DNA from: Lysobacterales bacterium
Lineage (GTDB): Bacteria > Pseudomonadota > Gammaproteobacteria > Xanthomonadales > SZUA-36
Length of the DNA stretch: 38,450 nucleotides
Direction: 5' to 3'
Assembly (NCBI GenBank): GCA_029859505.1
Contig: JAOUCZ010000010.1
Span: 1-38,450, forward strand
Shown here: in pieces, positions 18,787 to 27,662 of the stretch
Numbering within the stretch: the first letter of the stretch is position 1
How the letters are laid out: every line of letters starts with the position of its first letter
Program-made: the position numbers and the translations under genes
The notes under the pieces: generated by a model
The model's input: the letters and a program-made list of their open reading frames with translations, nothing else
Told to the model about the DNA's origin: nothing
Databases searched by the model: none

Positions 18787-20166
18787 ATGAATGGAATTGG
18801 TCAAAGCTTCAAAAACCCGCTAAGCCTGATACTGGCGGCGCTCACAACGCTTGCCTTGCTGGGTGCATGGCAGTTTTCAAAGGAGTCACCTGGTGTTGAC
18901 TACTATGTGGCATGGGTTGCTGCAGACGCGGTTAATAACGACACGCCGCATAAAATTTACGATTCATCATCACGATACATACTGGCCGTTTTATACCGCA
19001 ATAAAGCAGACGCACAGAAAGACGCACCACGCCAGAAACAGATGGCTGCATACCGCACAGAGTTGCACATGACTGCAACGCCTTTCCTTTATTGGATTAC
19101 GGGACTACTCACCACCGGTGACTATGAAAGGGATTTGACACTATGGCATTTGCTCTCGCTGGTTTTTGTAACGATTTCCATCCTTGTTATGTGCCGCTTG
19201 CTGAAATATTCCCCGGCAACAAGCCTGGCTATCCTGCTTCCGATACTGGTCTGGTTCGCACCTTTGCAATCCGACTTACGTGTGGGAAATGTCAATAGTT
19301 TCCAGTTGGGATTAATCGGTCTGATTTTTTGGTTGCAAAGCCGGCAAGCAAACCGTGGATACCTGTTTGCAACTGGACTGGCTATCGGTTTACTGGTGAT
19401 GTTCAAACCAAATCTTGGGCCAGTGGCCTTGATGTTCGCCGGTGGCTGGCTGGTACGTGGGCAATTTATGCAGTTGGGTGTTTCACTTGCGGGGATGGTC
19501 ACAGGCGCTCTCACAGCCGTGCTGACTTCGTCCATATGGGTAGGCAGTGCAACGGTGTGGCCCGACTGGTTAAAGTTCATTCAACTGGTCGTGGGGCACT
19601 CCTTTGGGCAAAAAAGCGGCAACTACGCATCGGTATCTCAAATTTCCAGTAGTATTAGTCCGCTAGTTTCCAGTAGTATTAGTCCGCTAGGCCAGCTATC
19701 TACTGCAATCATTTTGAGTCTTTTATGTCTTGCTTGTTTCTGGTGGGGGCGCAGAAGAGTCAACGCCTCAGCTTCTGAACTGGATGATAAAAACCGGCTG
19801 TTCGTGGAGAACTCACTTCTCATCGCAACCGGCTGTATCATCACCATGCTGGCGTCAACACTGGTCTGGCTTCACTATTACCTCCTGATAATTCCCATGC
19901 TAATCGTTGCGTTACGTCCATGGCAGGAAGCAGGTCCGATGAAATTCGTGCCTTTAATGATGCTGCGCGTATTACCCGTGGTGGCGATGGTTATTCTGAT
20001 GGAAACGGCACTGCCGGTGATTTTCGGTAGTGACGCCAAGAGTTTCCGCAGTGTGGCTACCACGGTAAGCGTGGTAACACTGTTGGTTGTTGGACTTTGG
20101 CAGTTTGCCTACGGAATCACGGGTCAGGTTGATCCGGAACTTGACGAGGCACCTGCCGCTCACTGA
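18787..20166 (+). CDS. GT87-like (DUF2029) polytopic glycosyltransferase
   Basis: 459 aa polytopic protein; DYYVAWVAADAVNNDTPHKIYD and WFAPLQSDLRVGNVNSFQLGLIG are typical of the DUF2029/GT87 family. Confidence 0.75.
   Translation: MNGIGQSFKNPLSLILAALTTLALLGAWQFSKESPGVDYYVAWVAADAVNNDTPHKIYDSSSRYILAVLYRNKADAQKDAPRQKQMAAYRTELHMTATPFLYWITGLLTTGDYERDLTLWHLLSLVFVTISILVMCRLLKYSPATSLAILLPILVWFAPLQSDLRVGNVNSFQLGLIGLIFWLQSRQANRGYLFATGLAIGLLVMFKPNLGPVALMFAGGWLVRGQFMQLGVSLAGMVTGALTAVLTSSIWVGSATVWPDWLKFIQLVVGHSFGQKSGNYASVSQISSSISPLVSSSISPLGQLSTAIILSLLCLACFWWGRRRVNASASELDDKNRLFVENSLLIATGCIITMLASTLVWLHYYLLIIPMLIVALRPWQEAGPMKFVPLMMLRVLPVVAMVILMETALPVIFGSDAKSFRSVATTVSVVTLLVVGLWQFAYGITGQVDPELDEAPAAH
19643..19690 (+). 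repeat. Perfect 24-bp tandem duplication (2 copies) inside the GT87-like gene
   Basis: tttccagtagtattagtccgctag at 19643-19666 repeated at 19667-19690; in-frame, giving SSSISPLV SSSISPLG. Confidence 0.95.
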
Positions 20167-21628
20167 AAGCCAGCGTCCGGTCCTCACCTATCTCGTGGTA
20201 TTCGGCGTCCTCATTAACACGCCAGATATCCCATAGCTGTTCACCGGCGATGATGTTCTCAGCAGCGAGCAAAGCTGTCATCATGGCGTGATCCTGATTG
20301 TTGTACTTGTGCATACCATTGCGACCCACCAGGTGGAGTCCCGGTCTGTTTTTGTCCAGCCAACTTCTAAATAACGCCACCCGCTCTTCGTAGTTCTCGT
20401 CGTAAACGGGGTAAGCACGCGGTTGCCTGATTACCGTGCCGTCAATCACGTGACCCGGTGTCACCAGGCCTAGCTGTATCAGTTCCTCATCCGCCAGACG
20501 GATAAGATCTTCATCTTTTGAATCCCATAAGCCATCACCTTTGAAACAGAAATACTCCAGACCGAGGCAGTTCAGATCCGGATCGGGAACCAGATGCGGA
20601 GACCAGGATTTAAAGTTCTGAATTCGACCCACTTTGACTTCCGGGTCATGGATATAAATCCAGTTGTCATCGAAGCAATCAACGTCTTTCACAATGATTG
20701 CTACGGTCACGAAATCACGGTAACGGAGCATTCGTCCCGCTGTCATAATAGCTTCAGGAGGCTTGGGCTCAATGCATTCAACCAGCTCTGAAATCGCAGC
20801 AGATGATATGACATCGTCAGCGACGAAATCGTGCCGGGCTCCCTCCGGATCAACCGCAGACACTGTCCATTCGCCGGTTTCAATGTCCCTGGAAAGACTA
20901 TCGACCGACATACCCATAATCACTTTGCCACCCCGTTGCTCCACTTTTTCGGCAGCTGCCTCCCACATCTGGCCCGGACCCAATCGTGGATACCTGAAAC
21001 TTTCGATAAGGGATTTTGGTGACCCGCCTTTCTTACGGAGCCCGGATGGAGCCAGGGCCTGCCAGACTGCCGTACCGAGGGACAGGCCCTTGATCCTCTG
21101 TGCGGCCCAGTCAGCCGAAATTTCCTTGCACTTGAGACCCCAGACCTTCTCTGTGTAACTCTCGAAGAAAATACTGAATAAACGATGCCCAAACTGGTTT
21201 GTCACCCAGTCTTCAAAAGTCTGGGGGTCACGGTTGGGAAACACCTTGGCCTTGAAGTAGGACAACATACACCTGACAGATTCAAAAATTCCAAGCCCTG
21301 CCAGCGCGTTTAATGGCCTCAACGGATAATCAAACAACTTGTGATGATAGAAAATACGTGACTTTCGTTGCCGCGTAAGCAGTTGATCACCCAGAATTTC
21401 TTCCCATAGATTCTCGATTTCCTTGGAGCGGGAAAAGAAACGATGGCCACCGACATCGAAACGAAACCCCTTGTAGGTCTCTGTACGCGAAATACCGCCT
21501 ATAAGCTCCGGATCACGTTCCAGAACAGTAACATCTGCCCCTTCAGCCGAAAGACGATACGCGGCAGTGAGACCTGCAGGGCCCGCACCAATACAGATAA
21601 CGCGGGGTAGTTTCTTGGATTGTGTCAT
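20117..21628 (-). CDS. FAD-dependent amine oxidase / UDP-galactopyranose-mutase-like oxidoreductase
   Basis: 503 aa; VICIGAGPAGLTAAYRLSAEGADVTVLERDPELIGGISRT Rossmann motif, FDVGGHRFFSRSKEIENLW. Confidence 0.87.
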   Translation of the reverse strand: MTQSKKLPRVICIGAGPAGLTAAYRLSAEGADVTVLERDPELIGGISRTETYKGFRFDVGGHRFFSRSKEIENLWEEILGDQLLTRQRKSRIFYHHKLFDYPLRPLNALAGLGIFESVRCMLSYFKAKVFPNRDPQTFEDWVTNQFGHRLFSIFFESYTEKVWGLKCKEISADWAAQRIKGLSLGTAVWQALAPSGLRKKGGSPKSLIESFRYPRLGPGQMWEAAAEKVEQRGGKVIMGMSVDSLSRDIETGEWTVSAVDPEGARHDFVADDVISSAAISELVECIEPKPPEAIMTAGRMLRYRDFVTVAIIVKDVDCFDDNWIYIHDPEVKVGRIQNFKSWSPHLVPDPDLNCLGLEYFCFKGDGLWDSKDEDLIRLADEELIQLGLVTPGHVIDGTVIRQPRAYPVYDENYEERVALFRSWLDKNRPGLHLVGRNGMHKYNNQDHAMMTALLAAENIIAGEQLWDIWRVNEDAEYHEIGEDRTLAFSERQVPRQVPDQPDP

Positions 21629-21860
21629 TAATCGCTCTCAGTAATCAGCATCAGGTAATGATGTTTAAAACGGTTAGTTCTTTTTTCGCCATTTTCAGCA
21701 TGAATACATGCGCATTCACATTTTAGGTAGGGGGCTTATGCTACGGCAAAACAGATCATTTCGACAGTGTTTATCAATGCTCACGTCCTTAACAAGAACT
21801 AGCACAAGCTTCGCAGATGGCAAGTAGTGCTTATCCGCTTGCAAGGTCCGCCAAGGCTTT

Positions 21861-21951
21861 GCAGTACCTGTTTGCAGGACCCGCTGTGAATACATCCATG
21901 TACGCTCTTCCTCGACGTCCTGTCTCGTAAGGTCCTGCAAACAGGTACTGC
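21861..21951. repeat. Intergenic element with perfect 21-bp inverted repeats
   Basis: gcagtacctgtttgcaggacc (21861-21881) and its exact reverse complement ggtcctgcaaacaggtactgc (21931-21951); internal palindrome tacatccatgta (21891-21902). Confidence 0.9.
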
Positions 21952-22116
21952 ACATCCTCGGCTAAGCGGGCATTCAAACACTAATGGTTTCAGTTAGACG
22001 AGCACGGCGCTCTGTAGAAGCTGGGGCGGGTAATTTTAGAAAGGAGAATCAGCAGTTGAACCATCCTGCTCCGACGGTTCAGGTAGAATATCTGCAGACA
22101 AAACCGGAGTAATGCC

Positions 22117-22761
22117 GTGAATGACTTAACACCCATCCAGGTTCGGGTACTGGGCTGCCTTATGGAAAAGAAGGAAACCACCCCCGATCAATACCCGCTG
22201 ACCCTGAATGCGCTTCGAAATGCCTGCAATCAGAAGACCTCACGCTACCCGGTGGTTAGTTACAGTGAGGGCGAGGTGGGTCATACACTGCGTGAGCTTG
22301 AGGCTCTGGACCTGGTGCGCGAAGAATGGGGTGCACGGGTTCCGAAATACCAGCACCTTGCCAATAAGGCCTTGAACCTGCACAGCCAGGGAATTGCCCT
22401 GCTGGCGACCTTGATGTTACGTGGCCCGCAAACATTGAATGAATTAAAGATCAATTCACATCGCTTATTTGATTTTGATGATCTCGATGATGTTCAGTTT
22501 GCCCTTGGTCACCTGATCGAACGCGAACCGTCAATGGTTGCCTCCCTGCCCCGTCAGCCCGGTCAGAAAGAAGGCCGTTTCGCGCATCTGCTGAGTGGTG
22601 AACCCGACATTCCTGTACCCGTCAGATCAAGCTCATCGGCAGTTGTATCACCGGGACTGGAAGCCAGGGTAACGGAACTGGAAGCACAGCTTGAGCACCT
22701 GCAAACCCGCCTGAAAGCTATCGAAGACGGCATGACTGGGGAAGAAGAAAGTTTCGCCTAG
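22117..22761 (+). CDS. YceH family (DUF480) protein
   Basis: 214 aa; RVLGCLMEKKETTPDQYPLTLNALRNACNQKTSRYPVVSYSEGEV...LLATLMLRGPQTLNEL. Confidence 0.93.
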   Translation: MNDLTPIQVRVLGCLMEKKETTPDQYPLTLNALRNACNQKTSRYPVVSYSEGEVGHTLRELEALDLVREEWGARVPKYQHLANKALNLHSQGIALLATLMLRGPQTLNELKINSHRLFDFDDLDDVQFALGHLIEREPSMVASLPRQPGQKEGRFAHLLSGEPDIPVPVRSSSSAVVSPGLEARVTELEAQLEHLQTRLKAIEDGMTGEEESFA

Positions 22762-23525
22762 AGCAAATATGGAATCAGGGCACGGCGCTCTGCAGGGTAG
22801 TCTTTAAAAGTCTCCCGGTACCAGCGGTGATGTGCGATTGCCCGTGGCACCAGGTTTGCCATGGTCCAGACGGCAAACACCCAGCCTGCGAGTGACCATG
22901 TTGCAATAGCCCAACCAGTCCATTGAATTATTTCACCCAGGTAATTCGGACAGGACACCCAACGATAGGCCGCACCGTAGGGAACCTGGTAAGTACCGGT
23001 TTCACTCTTGGCACTACTCAAACGCGCCAACTGACGGTCCGAAACCTTGTTCAGGGCCATACCGGCAAAGAACACCAGCACACCGGTCAGAAATTGCGGA
23101 CTGCTCAGCCATACATCGCTGTACTTATCACCCTGGCTGGCAATCGACCAGGCATTGAGATATGCGTTTGTCGTATTGAATACCAATGCCATTACCAGTA
23201 TCAGCCAGGGCATTTTTTTGTCTTTTTTCAGGGTCCAGGGATAAATAAATACGCGGTGACAGTAATGCAGCTGCCACATTAGAAGTAATAGTACTGCGGT
23301 GGTATCCCACTTAGCGTAAAAAATCATGATCGCGCCAAATACCAATACGGCCGGGGACTCCATAACAAACCAGCCAATCCGGTTATCCAGTAACGGACCC
23401 CAACCCTGGCGGATGTGTCTCCCGTATGGTGCCTTTATAAATAGAAGCAACAGAAAGACCGGCACGGCAATAGCCAGTGTCCCGAAGGCAACCATTTCAA
23501 ACGACTTATTCAGAATTTGTTCCAT
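22758..23525 (-). CDS. DUF1295 / steroid 5-alpha-reductase-like membrane protein
   Basis: 255 aa polytopic; YQVPYGAAYRWVSCPNYLGEIIQWTGWAIATWS and HHRWYRETFKDYPAERRALIPYLL C-terminus. Confidence 0.85.
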   Translation of the reverse strand: MEQILNKSFEMVAFGTLAIAVPVFLLLLFIKAPYGRHIRQGWGPLLDNRIGWFVMESPAVLVFGAIMIFYAKWDTTAVLLLLMWQLHYCHRVFIYPWTLKKDKKMPWLILVMALVFNTTNAYLNAWSIASQGDKYSDVWLSSPQFLTGVLVFFAGMALNKVSDRQLARLSSAKSETGTYQVPYGAAYRWVSCPNYLGEIIQWTGWAIATWSLAGWVFAVWTMANLVPRAIAHHRWYRETFKDYPAERRALIPYLL

Positions 23526-23563
23526 ATTTAAATCAATATTTTACTTTAATTAAATATTATATA

Positions 23564-24550
23564 TCATTGTTTTATATTGTTATAAAACTCCAGAACGTCT
23601 CGCATAGACGCACGAAAAGTTCGTGGTTGATAAGCTAACTCTCTACTTGCCCTGGCATGACTCATGACCTTGTTTGTCGTCAGTGCCGCCAGGGAATCAC
23701 GGGTATAAAGCGGAGCCTGGCCGGACAGGCGTGCCCAGCCCGCCATCAACGGCGCAAACAAAGCTGCCACCCGGTTGGGAATGGATAGCCTGGGCGCAGC
23801 GATCCCGGTCAGCTCTGCGATAAGCCTAGCAACCTCAGACACGCTGAGGTAATGCCCCGAGAGGATATAACGATCACTGTCTGCGCCTTTCTCCGCCGCC
23901 TCAACCGCACCCCAGGCTACATCACGTGCATCAACCCAGTTAAAACCGCCGGATACCATGGCCGGTAAACGGCCATGAGCCATTTTGATGATTGCCTGAC
24001 CGAACAGAGAACCGTGGTAATCATTCGGGCCCAGCACCGCGGTTGGATAAATAATTCTGGTTCCCAGGGCTTTACAGCTATTTTCCCTTACCAACCTCTC
24101 TGCAGCGGCCTTTGAAAAGTCATAATCGCCTCCATGACCGTTCCGTTCACCCAACAAGGGGTTCTCCTCGGTAACAGGACGATCCATTGGCTCCAGTTCG
24201 AGTGCATGGATGCTCGAAAAATAGACAAGGGTTGAAACACCCTCTGACCGGCAGGCCTCGAGGACATTTCGGGTGCCCTCGATATTAACCTGTTCAAGCT
24301 TTTCATTGTCGCCGGATTGAATCGATATATAGGCGGCCAGATGGTAAACCTGCTCAACACCCCTGAATGCCTTGCAAAGACTTTGTTGATCCAGGACATT
24401 TCCGTCGACTCTGACCACATCAAGCCCTTCGAGAGCCAAGCTGGTTTGTCTTATCAGGGTTACTACTTCATAACCCCGCCCAATTAGCTCTCTGACCAGG
24501 TTTGCACCAATATGACCGGAAGCACCGGTTACCGCCACTTTTTTCATCAA
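23564..24550 (-). CDS. NAD-dependent epimerase/dehydratase (dihydroflavonol reductase-like SDR)
   Basis: 328 aa; VAVTGASGHIGANLVRELIGRGYEVVTLIR, YDFSKAAAERLV. Confidence 0.9.
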   Translation of the reverse strand: MMKKVAVTGASGHIGANLVRELIGRGYEVVTLIRQTSLALEGLDVVRVDGNVLDQQSLCKAFRGVEQVYHLAAYISIQSGDNEKLEQVNIEGTRNVLEACRSEGVSTLVYFSSIHALELEPMDRPVTEENPLLGERNGHGGDYDFSKAAAERLVRENSCKALGTRIIYPTAVLGPNDYHGSLFGQAIIKMAHGRLPAMVSGGFNWVDARDVAWGAVEAAEKGADSDRYILSGHYLSVSEVARLIAELTGIAAPRLSIPNRVAALFAPLMAGWARLSGQAPLYTRDSLAALTTNKVMSHARASRELAYQPRTFRASMRDVLEFYNNIKQ

Positions 24551-24614
24551 ACACCAATGCTTGAAATGTTTTCACGCCCATGTCGTGGACGAAACAAATA
24601 CAGACCGCTTTTTC

Positions 24615-26777
24615 CTACGCTGAAATGGACTCCAACCCAAGCTTCTGCCGTTCGCGGTTCAGATGCTCGATCATACGTGACTGCATCGCCTCGTATTCCG
24701 GATTCCCATCCAGTTCCTGAAAAAAAGGCAACTCCCTGCTGATCTTTGTTGATGTGATCAATCCGCGATCAATTGCCTCGGACAGGAGACTTAGAGCCTG
24801 ATCGTGTTCACCTTTCATCGCATGGTAGGAGGCCAGCGTCACCAGGAATTGTTGACCACGCACACCCTGGGCCTGCGATTGCTTCATGGCCGTTCCGAGC
24901 ATTGCCATGGCCGCTTCAAAACGGTCCTGGTTACCAATTCTGCTATAGGCCAATGCAATATGAGCCATTTCACGGTAGCCAAGAATCCCAGGCGGTACTT
25001 CCTGCTGGAAAGCAGAAAGATCGGGCCAGCGACCTTCGAGATATTCAACCAGCAAATCCGATTGGTCACTGGCATTCAAGAAGAAGAATAGCTCCCCTAC
25101 GTTCCCGTTCGCAGCCTTTTGCTGTGCCACCATCATGGCTTCTTCATTGCGGCCAAGGTTTAAAAGGGCTGCGACTATAAAACCGGACCAGTGATCATCA
25201 AATATCTGCTCATACTGATGGGTGAGATAGTTTCCCCAGTTAACACCCACTTTATAAATCCTGTCGTTTGGTTGCTTATCCAACCCCAGCTGCATACGTT
25301 GCAGGCCGTCTGCTGCGAAACCCTCCTCAAAGTCTATCCATGCCCGGTTTCCCTCAAGTTGCACTGTGCCTTCAAAGAAAGGCTCGAGCCTGTCCAGGAA
25401 AGCACGAGCTTCGTCAGTCCTGTCCATTTGCGTCATCTGGTAAACGCGATTGCCTATGGCTGGTTTATACAGCGGATCGCGTTCGGCGATAGAATCCAAC
25501 AGTGCCATGCTTTCAGTGGCTCGGTTCACCTCCCAGTAATTGAGTACAAGCCAGTTAGCTGCGTTTACCATGCTGGGGTTGATGGACAGCGCTTTCTCCA
25601 GGACTTCTACGCCTTTGGCCGGGCGTGAGGGTGGACCGTTATAATACAAACCCATACCGGCCCACGCTTCGGCCAGGTCCTCATCCAGTGACAATGCCTT
25701 ATCCAGGTAGAGTTTTGATTGTACCTGCGCCTGCTCGTTAGGAATTTTCCCATAACTGGTATCAGATAAAAGTAACGTCACAATGCCACGCTGTGCGTAG
25801 GCGGGCGCATACTCAGGATCAATGGCAATGGCCTTATCCAGTAATTCAGCCGCCGAATCCAGCGTTAGCTCCTGTCGTTCATACATACGCTGCTTGGCCA
25901 GCAGATAAAGATCATAGACCTCCGAGTCGGTTCGAATGCTGCTGACAACCTGGACCTTTCCATCAAGCAAAGCCGCTTTCAGTTCTTGCAGAATGGATGT
26001 GGCAATCTCGTCCTGAATAGCGAAAACATCAATCAGCTCCCGATCATAGGTATCCGACCAAAGATGAAAACCGTCGTCCACCTTGACCAGTTGCGCGGTA
26101 ATACGAACCTTGCCACCGGCCTTGCGCACTGAACCCTCCAGAATATGGCTAACACCCAGGGTCTCACCAATTTGTCTCAGATCCTGGTTTTGCCCTTTGA
26201 AAGCAAAGGACGAGGTACGTCCGGCGACCTTCAGTTCCTTCACTTTGGCCAGTGCGTTAAGAATTTCCTCTGAAATTCCATCGGAGAAATACTCGTTGCC
26301 GGCATCATCGCTCATGTTGACAAAAGGTAATACGGCGATGGATTTGTCATCTTCGACTGGCAGTATTTCGCTGGCAGCCTGCTCGGAGACTGCCAGAGTT
26401 GTTGCCTCAACCAATGCCGTGTCGCGATCGGCTGAAAGTACAAACTTGTCGTAGGCAAAATAAGCGAGTGCCATTGCCATGACAGCGGTAATCACCACGT
26501 TGAGTTTCTTTCCGGTATCCGGGGTAATCGATTGTGAGCGGTCCACTTCGTGTTCGCGTTTGATTCCCTCGGGTGTCATTTCGAAGGCCCAGGCAAAAAA
26601 CAGTGCGAAGGGCAATCCGATAGCCAACAGGACCAACACGGATTTTATAGCCCATGCTGGTGTGCCAAAACTTTCAAATACCAACTGCAATACCTGGGCA
26701 ACCAACCAGGCAACCACGATGTAGGCAATACCTACCCTGAAGACATTTCGACGTTTTAGTTCGTTGAATAATGACAA
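24615..26777 (-). CDS. TM-anchored FlgO-like/TPR protein
   Basis: 720 aa; N-terminal TM segments, SIAVLPFVNMSDDAGNEYFSDGISEEILNALAKVKELKVAGRTSSFAFKG (FlgO-like), C-terminal TPRs. Confidence 0.85.
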   Translation of the reverse strand: MSLFNELKRRNVFRVGIAYIVVAWLVAQVLQLVFESFGTPAWAIKSVLVLLAIGLPFALFFAWAFEMTPEGIKREHEVDRSQSITPDTGKKLNVVITAVMAMALAYFAYDKFVLSADRDTALVEATTLAVSEQAASEILPVEDDKSIAVLPFVNMSDDAGNEYFSDGISEEILNALAKVKELKVAGRTSSFAFKGQNQDLRQIGETLGVSHILEGSVRKAGGKVRITAQLVKVDDGFHLWSDTYDRELIDVFAIQDEIATSILQELKAALLDGKVQVVSSIRTDSEVYDLYLLAKQRMYERQELTLDSAAELLDKAIAIDPEYAPAYAQRGIVTLLLSDTSYGKIPNEQAQVQSKLYLDKALSLDEDLAEAWAGMGLYYNGPPSRPAKGVEVLEKALSINPSMVNAANWLVLNYWEVNRATESMALLDSIAERDPLYKPAIGNRVYQMTQMDRTDEARAFLDRLEPFFEGTVQLEGNRAWIDFEEGFAADGLQRMQLGLDKQPNDRIYKVGVNWGNYLTHQYEQIFDDHWSGFIVAALLNLGRNEEAMMVAQQKAANGNVGELFFFLNASDQSDLLVEYLEGRWPDLSAFQQEVPPGILGYREMAHIALAYSRIGNQDRFEAAMAMLGTAMKQSQAQGVRGQQFLVTLASYHAMKGEHDQALSLLSEAIDRGLITSTKISRELPFFQELDGNPEYEAMQSRMIEHLNRERQKLGLESISA

Positions 26778-26975
26778 GTGTTGGCTTCTTTTTGTCCGCT
26801 ATTGCTTTTAAGCATAGTTGCTATGCCGGCAAATGCCAAAAGGAATCATTGAATCAACCCGGTGATGACAAAAACTACCTGTTAGTTTGACCTTACTAAG
26901 ACCCATTAGAAATCGCATATCACGAAACATGTATAGTAAGATTTAGTCAGTCGGCTAAATGGAACCAACACAGCC

Positions 26976-27653
26976 ATGAAGAAAAAACTTTTATGCTCAT
27001 TCCTGCTATCACTGGCCCTGTCTCTGCTGACCAGCCCCGTGCTTTCCAAAGAACCCGACCCGGAAGAATCAATGGATGGCCTGGAGCTCGTTACCAAGAA
27101 ATGGCGTACCAGGTTCTATATGGATACCAGCACGGACTGGAGTACTTTTACGAAGATTCAACTTGAAAAAGCCACGGTGGAGTTTAGAAAACACTGGGTC
27201 CGCGACCAGAAATTTCGCAGCAACAACCGTCCCACGGAAAAAGAACTGAATCGCATCAAGACGGATCTGTCAGAACTTCTTGACGAGGTATTTAAACAGG
27301 AACTTTTCGCGAGCAATACCTTTGTGATGAGTGAAACCGGCGGTGAGAATGTTATGCGCATCACACCCAGAATCGTCGATCTCGACATCATTGCACCAGA
27401 CCGTATGCGTGACCATATTGGCTATTCCATAACCGACTCAAAGGGGCGTATGACGCTCGAACTTGACATCCATGACTCAGCTAGCGGTAAGCTGCTCGCC
27501 CGGATGATTGACACCAGGGAAGACCCGCAACGTGACTACTGGGAGAGAACTACCAGTATTGACAATAAACGGGCAGCACGCTTTATCCTGATTCGCTGGT
27601 CAAGTGACTTGCGTGAATGGTTAGTTGAGGCCCGGCAAACTAGCCCGAAGTAA
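26976..27653 (+). CDS. Secreted/periplasmic DUF3313-like protein
   Basis: 225 aa with signal peptide MKKKLLCSFLLSLALSLLTSPVLS; MRITPRIVDLDIIAPD...GRMTLELDIHDSASGKLLARMIDTRED. Confidence 0.65.
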   Translation: MKKKLLCSFLLSLALSLLTSPVLSKEPDPEESMDGLELVTKKWRTRFYMDTSTDWSTFTKIQLEKATVEFRKHWVRDQKFRSNNRPTEKELNRIKTDLSELLDEVFKQELFASNTFVMSETGGENVMRITPRIVDLDIIAPDRMRDHIGYSITDSKGRMTLELDIHDSASGKLLARMIDTREDPQRDYWERTTSIDNKRAARFILIRWSSDLREWLVEARQTSPK

Positions 27654-27662
27654 TCTCCGGCC

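Noticed and set aside
24773-25628. Plus-strand ORFs (135 aa, 95 aa, 145 aa) opposite the TPR gene
   Set aside because: Overlap a strong TPR/FlgO coding frame; no plausible domains.
26812-26826. Small hairpin gcatag-ttg-ctatgc upstream of the TPR gene
   Set aside because: Only 6-bp stem with no T-tract; could occur by chance.
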